A stretch of 64,000 nt of DNA, from the NCBI GenBank assembly GCA_947646735.1, contig CANTFK010000989.1, positions 211,075 through 275,074 on the forward strand, written 5' to 3'. Source of the DNA: Peronospora farinosa. Taxonomy: Eukaryota; Oomycota; Peronosporomycetes; Peronosporales; Peronosporaceae. Below the pieces are notes generated by a model. That model was not told where the DNA came from, searched no databases, and worked only from the letters and a program-made list of their open reading frames with translations. This document shows positions 63,020 through 64,000 of this stretch, piece after piece; the stretch's first letter is position 1, and each line of letters starts with the position of its first letter. The position numbers and the translations under genes are program-made.

Positions 63020-64000
63020 ATGCGGATCCTCTACCACTTGCTGGCCATGCAGTAGTTAGTCTAACAGTCTATGAACTGTTTCAGGCTCTTTCCGTGATTT
63101 GAACTTGCGGTGAAGCATGATTGAGTCTAGCCCTACCATTTCCGGTGTCTTAATCTCTTAACAAGCTACCGATTTGCTCGCTTTGCATTGTTACACCGCA
63201 TGTTGAGCGTTCATGCTAAGACTGAACTTTGAGTCCTATAGTTGTAGGCAACTGTTGCCCTTCTTGATCGTCACCATGCTGTTACATTAAAACACGGTGA
63301 GACGATTTCTGTTCGATGGTGTATGCAAATGGTAGACGCCAACTTCCGCACTTTGGATGAAAACTAGCGGCCAAAGTTTGCCTTCAGGTAGAGTCATTCT
63401 TATAAAATACTCATCCAAGTACGAATCGGATGTGCTAGATTCTCACTCCAATTAATGAAGAAACTGCCCTTTTCAGTTCTGCTTCGCGAATAATCGTTGA
63501 ATGGAGACATTTTTGCCGTCGTTGGCAACGTAGGAGTCGGCTCATTGTATGAAAGTAGGAGTCAGTGATGCAATTGTCTTTGTCGAAAGATACATGTTTT
63601 CTAATACTGTAGGACATCCAAGATGAAGGCAAGTTGAAGCTAAAGTGTTTAGTTGCGAATGGAACTGGGAAGCTAGCTTCACACATGTAAATTATACTAG
63701 AGTTTACCAGATACCATTGTGGAAGTCGCCTCTGCTATGACGTCAATGGCTGCGACCTCCGTGGCCAGCTACGGAGTCGTCTAGTTGAACTGAGGACATC
63801 AGGTAATTAAGATTTGGCATGCCTACTCCACCTCTTTTCTCAGAAATGGTTTCTGCCAGATCTTGGAATGGTAATACTCGGCATCTTTCATCAGTTTGAT
63901 GACAAAAACTCAAGAAATCTCGCAACTTCGGAGCGAATACATACATACATACCTGCTCTAATCTGCAAAGTCAGCGAACTCTCCTGAGGCAAACGACTAA
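63020..64000. other. Spacer of the 1.75-kb unit, third copy, cut by window end
   Basis: Same content as the earlier spacers. It includes small deletions near 63150-63160 and at 63230, the (ATAC)4 run and the LINE-like fragment. A further gene copy would be expected to start about 100 bases past the window. Confidence 0.5.
63743..63946 (-). mobile_element. Possible LINE fragment, third spacer
   Basis: Third copy of the fragment described at 60245-60448, same translation. Confidence 0.3.

Larger units (their letters stand above)
58949..64000. repeat. Second array, 1.75-kb direct repeat units, opposite orientation
   Basis: The 221-residue genes end at 59519, 61269 and 63019, exactly 1750 bases apart, and the intervening DNA is also repeated with few changes (for example ATCTCTTAACAAG for ATCTACTTAACAAG in the third). 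The window ends inside the upstream region of what would be a fourth copy, so the array continues. Confidence 0.92.

Noticed and set aside
37450..64000. CRISPR array
   Set aside because: Repeat units are kilobases long and contain genes; there are no short repeats with unique spacers, and the sequence is eukaryotic.
1..64000. tRNA or rRNA genes
   Set aside because: No cloverleaf or conserved rRNA segment was noticed on reading. A tRNAscan-SE run would be needed to exclude them.

Overview
The window reads as nuclear DNA of an oomycete of the Phytophthora / downy-mildew type. The genes are compact eukaryotic genes with short GT-AG introns (about 51-90 nt, one of 143 nt, one with a TACTAAC branch site) on both strands, separated by AT-rich spacers. 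They encode conserved eukaryotic proteins: COX17, the U5 snRNP GTPase, NAA15, a SUMO protease, a BEACH/WD40 protein, and a FYVE-PI3-kinase of protist-like architecture. The putative start sites of the secreted-protein genes also resemble the oomycete initiator.

Region 1 (1-37.4 kb) is a housekeeping block. In order: the 3' part of a TMCO4/DUF726 hydrolase-fold gene; a short FRAG1/DRAM/SFK1-like membrane protein (-); a broken cysteine-containing gene (-); a PH-domain protein; a FAN/NSMAF-type BEACH-WD40 gene; the U5 snRNP GTPase EFTUD2/Snu114; a methyltransferase with a TTLL12-like N-terminus; an AlgH/UPF0301 protein with a LYR-like N-terminus (-); a zinc-finger protein; COX17; a nine-exon Ulp1/SENP SUMO protease (-); a membrane-anchored protein kinase (-); a WD40-like protein; a FYVE-class-III-type PI3-kinase (-); a REEP/DP1/Yop1 ER-shaping protein; NAA15; and a single-pass membrane protein (-). 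Exon structures were rebuilt by eye, and reading phase closes in every multi-exon model given here.

Region 2 (about 37.4-58.95 kb) is a head-to-tail array with a period of about 2.28-2.29 kb. Each unit holds one intact 214-residue secreted-protein gene on the minus strand, a foldback (inverted-repeat) element beyond its promoter, and a decayed plus-strand passenger gene. There are nine complete secreted-protein genes plus a tenth copy mutilated at both ends.

Region 3 (about 58.95-64 kb) is a second array with a 1.75-kb period and opposite orientation. It carries a paralogous 221-residue secreted protein: one copy truncated at the junction, then two intact copies with identical predicted proteins. 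The two arrays meet head to head at about 58,948, where both signal-peptide regions and both promoters have been deleted.

The arrays are the unusual part of the window: a locally amplified family of cysteine-free, Pro/Thr/Ala-tailed secreted proteins with no RXLR motif and no recognisable family, plus an inverted-repeat element that could promote or result from the rearrangement. Function cannot be told from sequence alone. A secreted, host- or wall-facing role is an inference from the signal peptide, composition and amplification.
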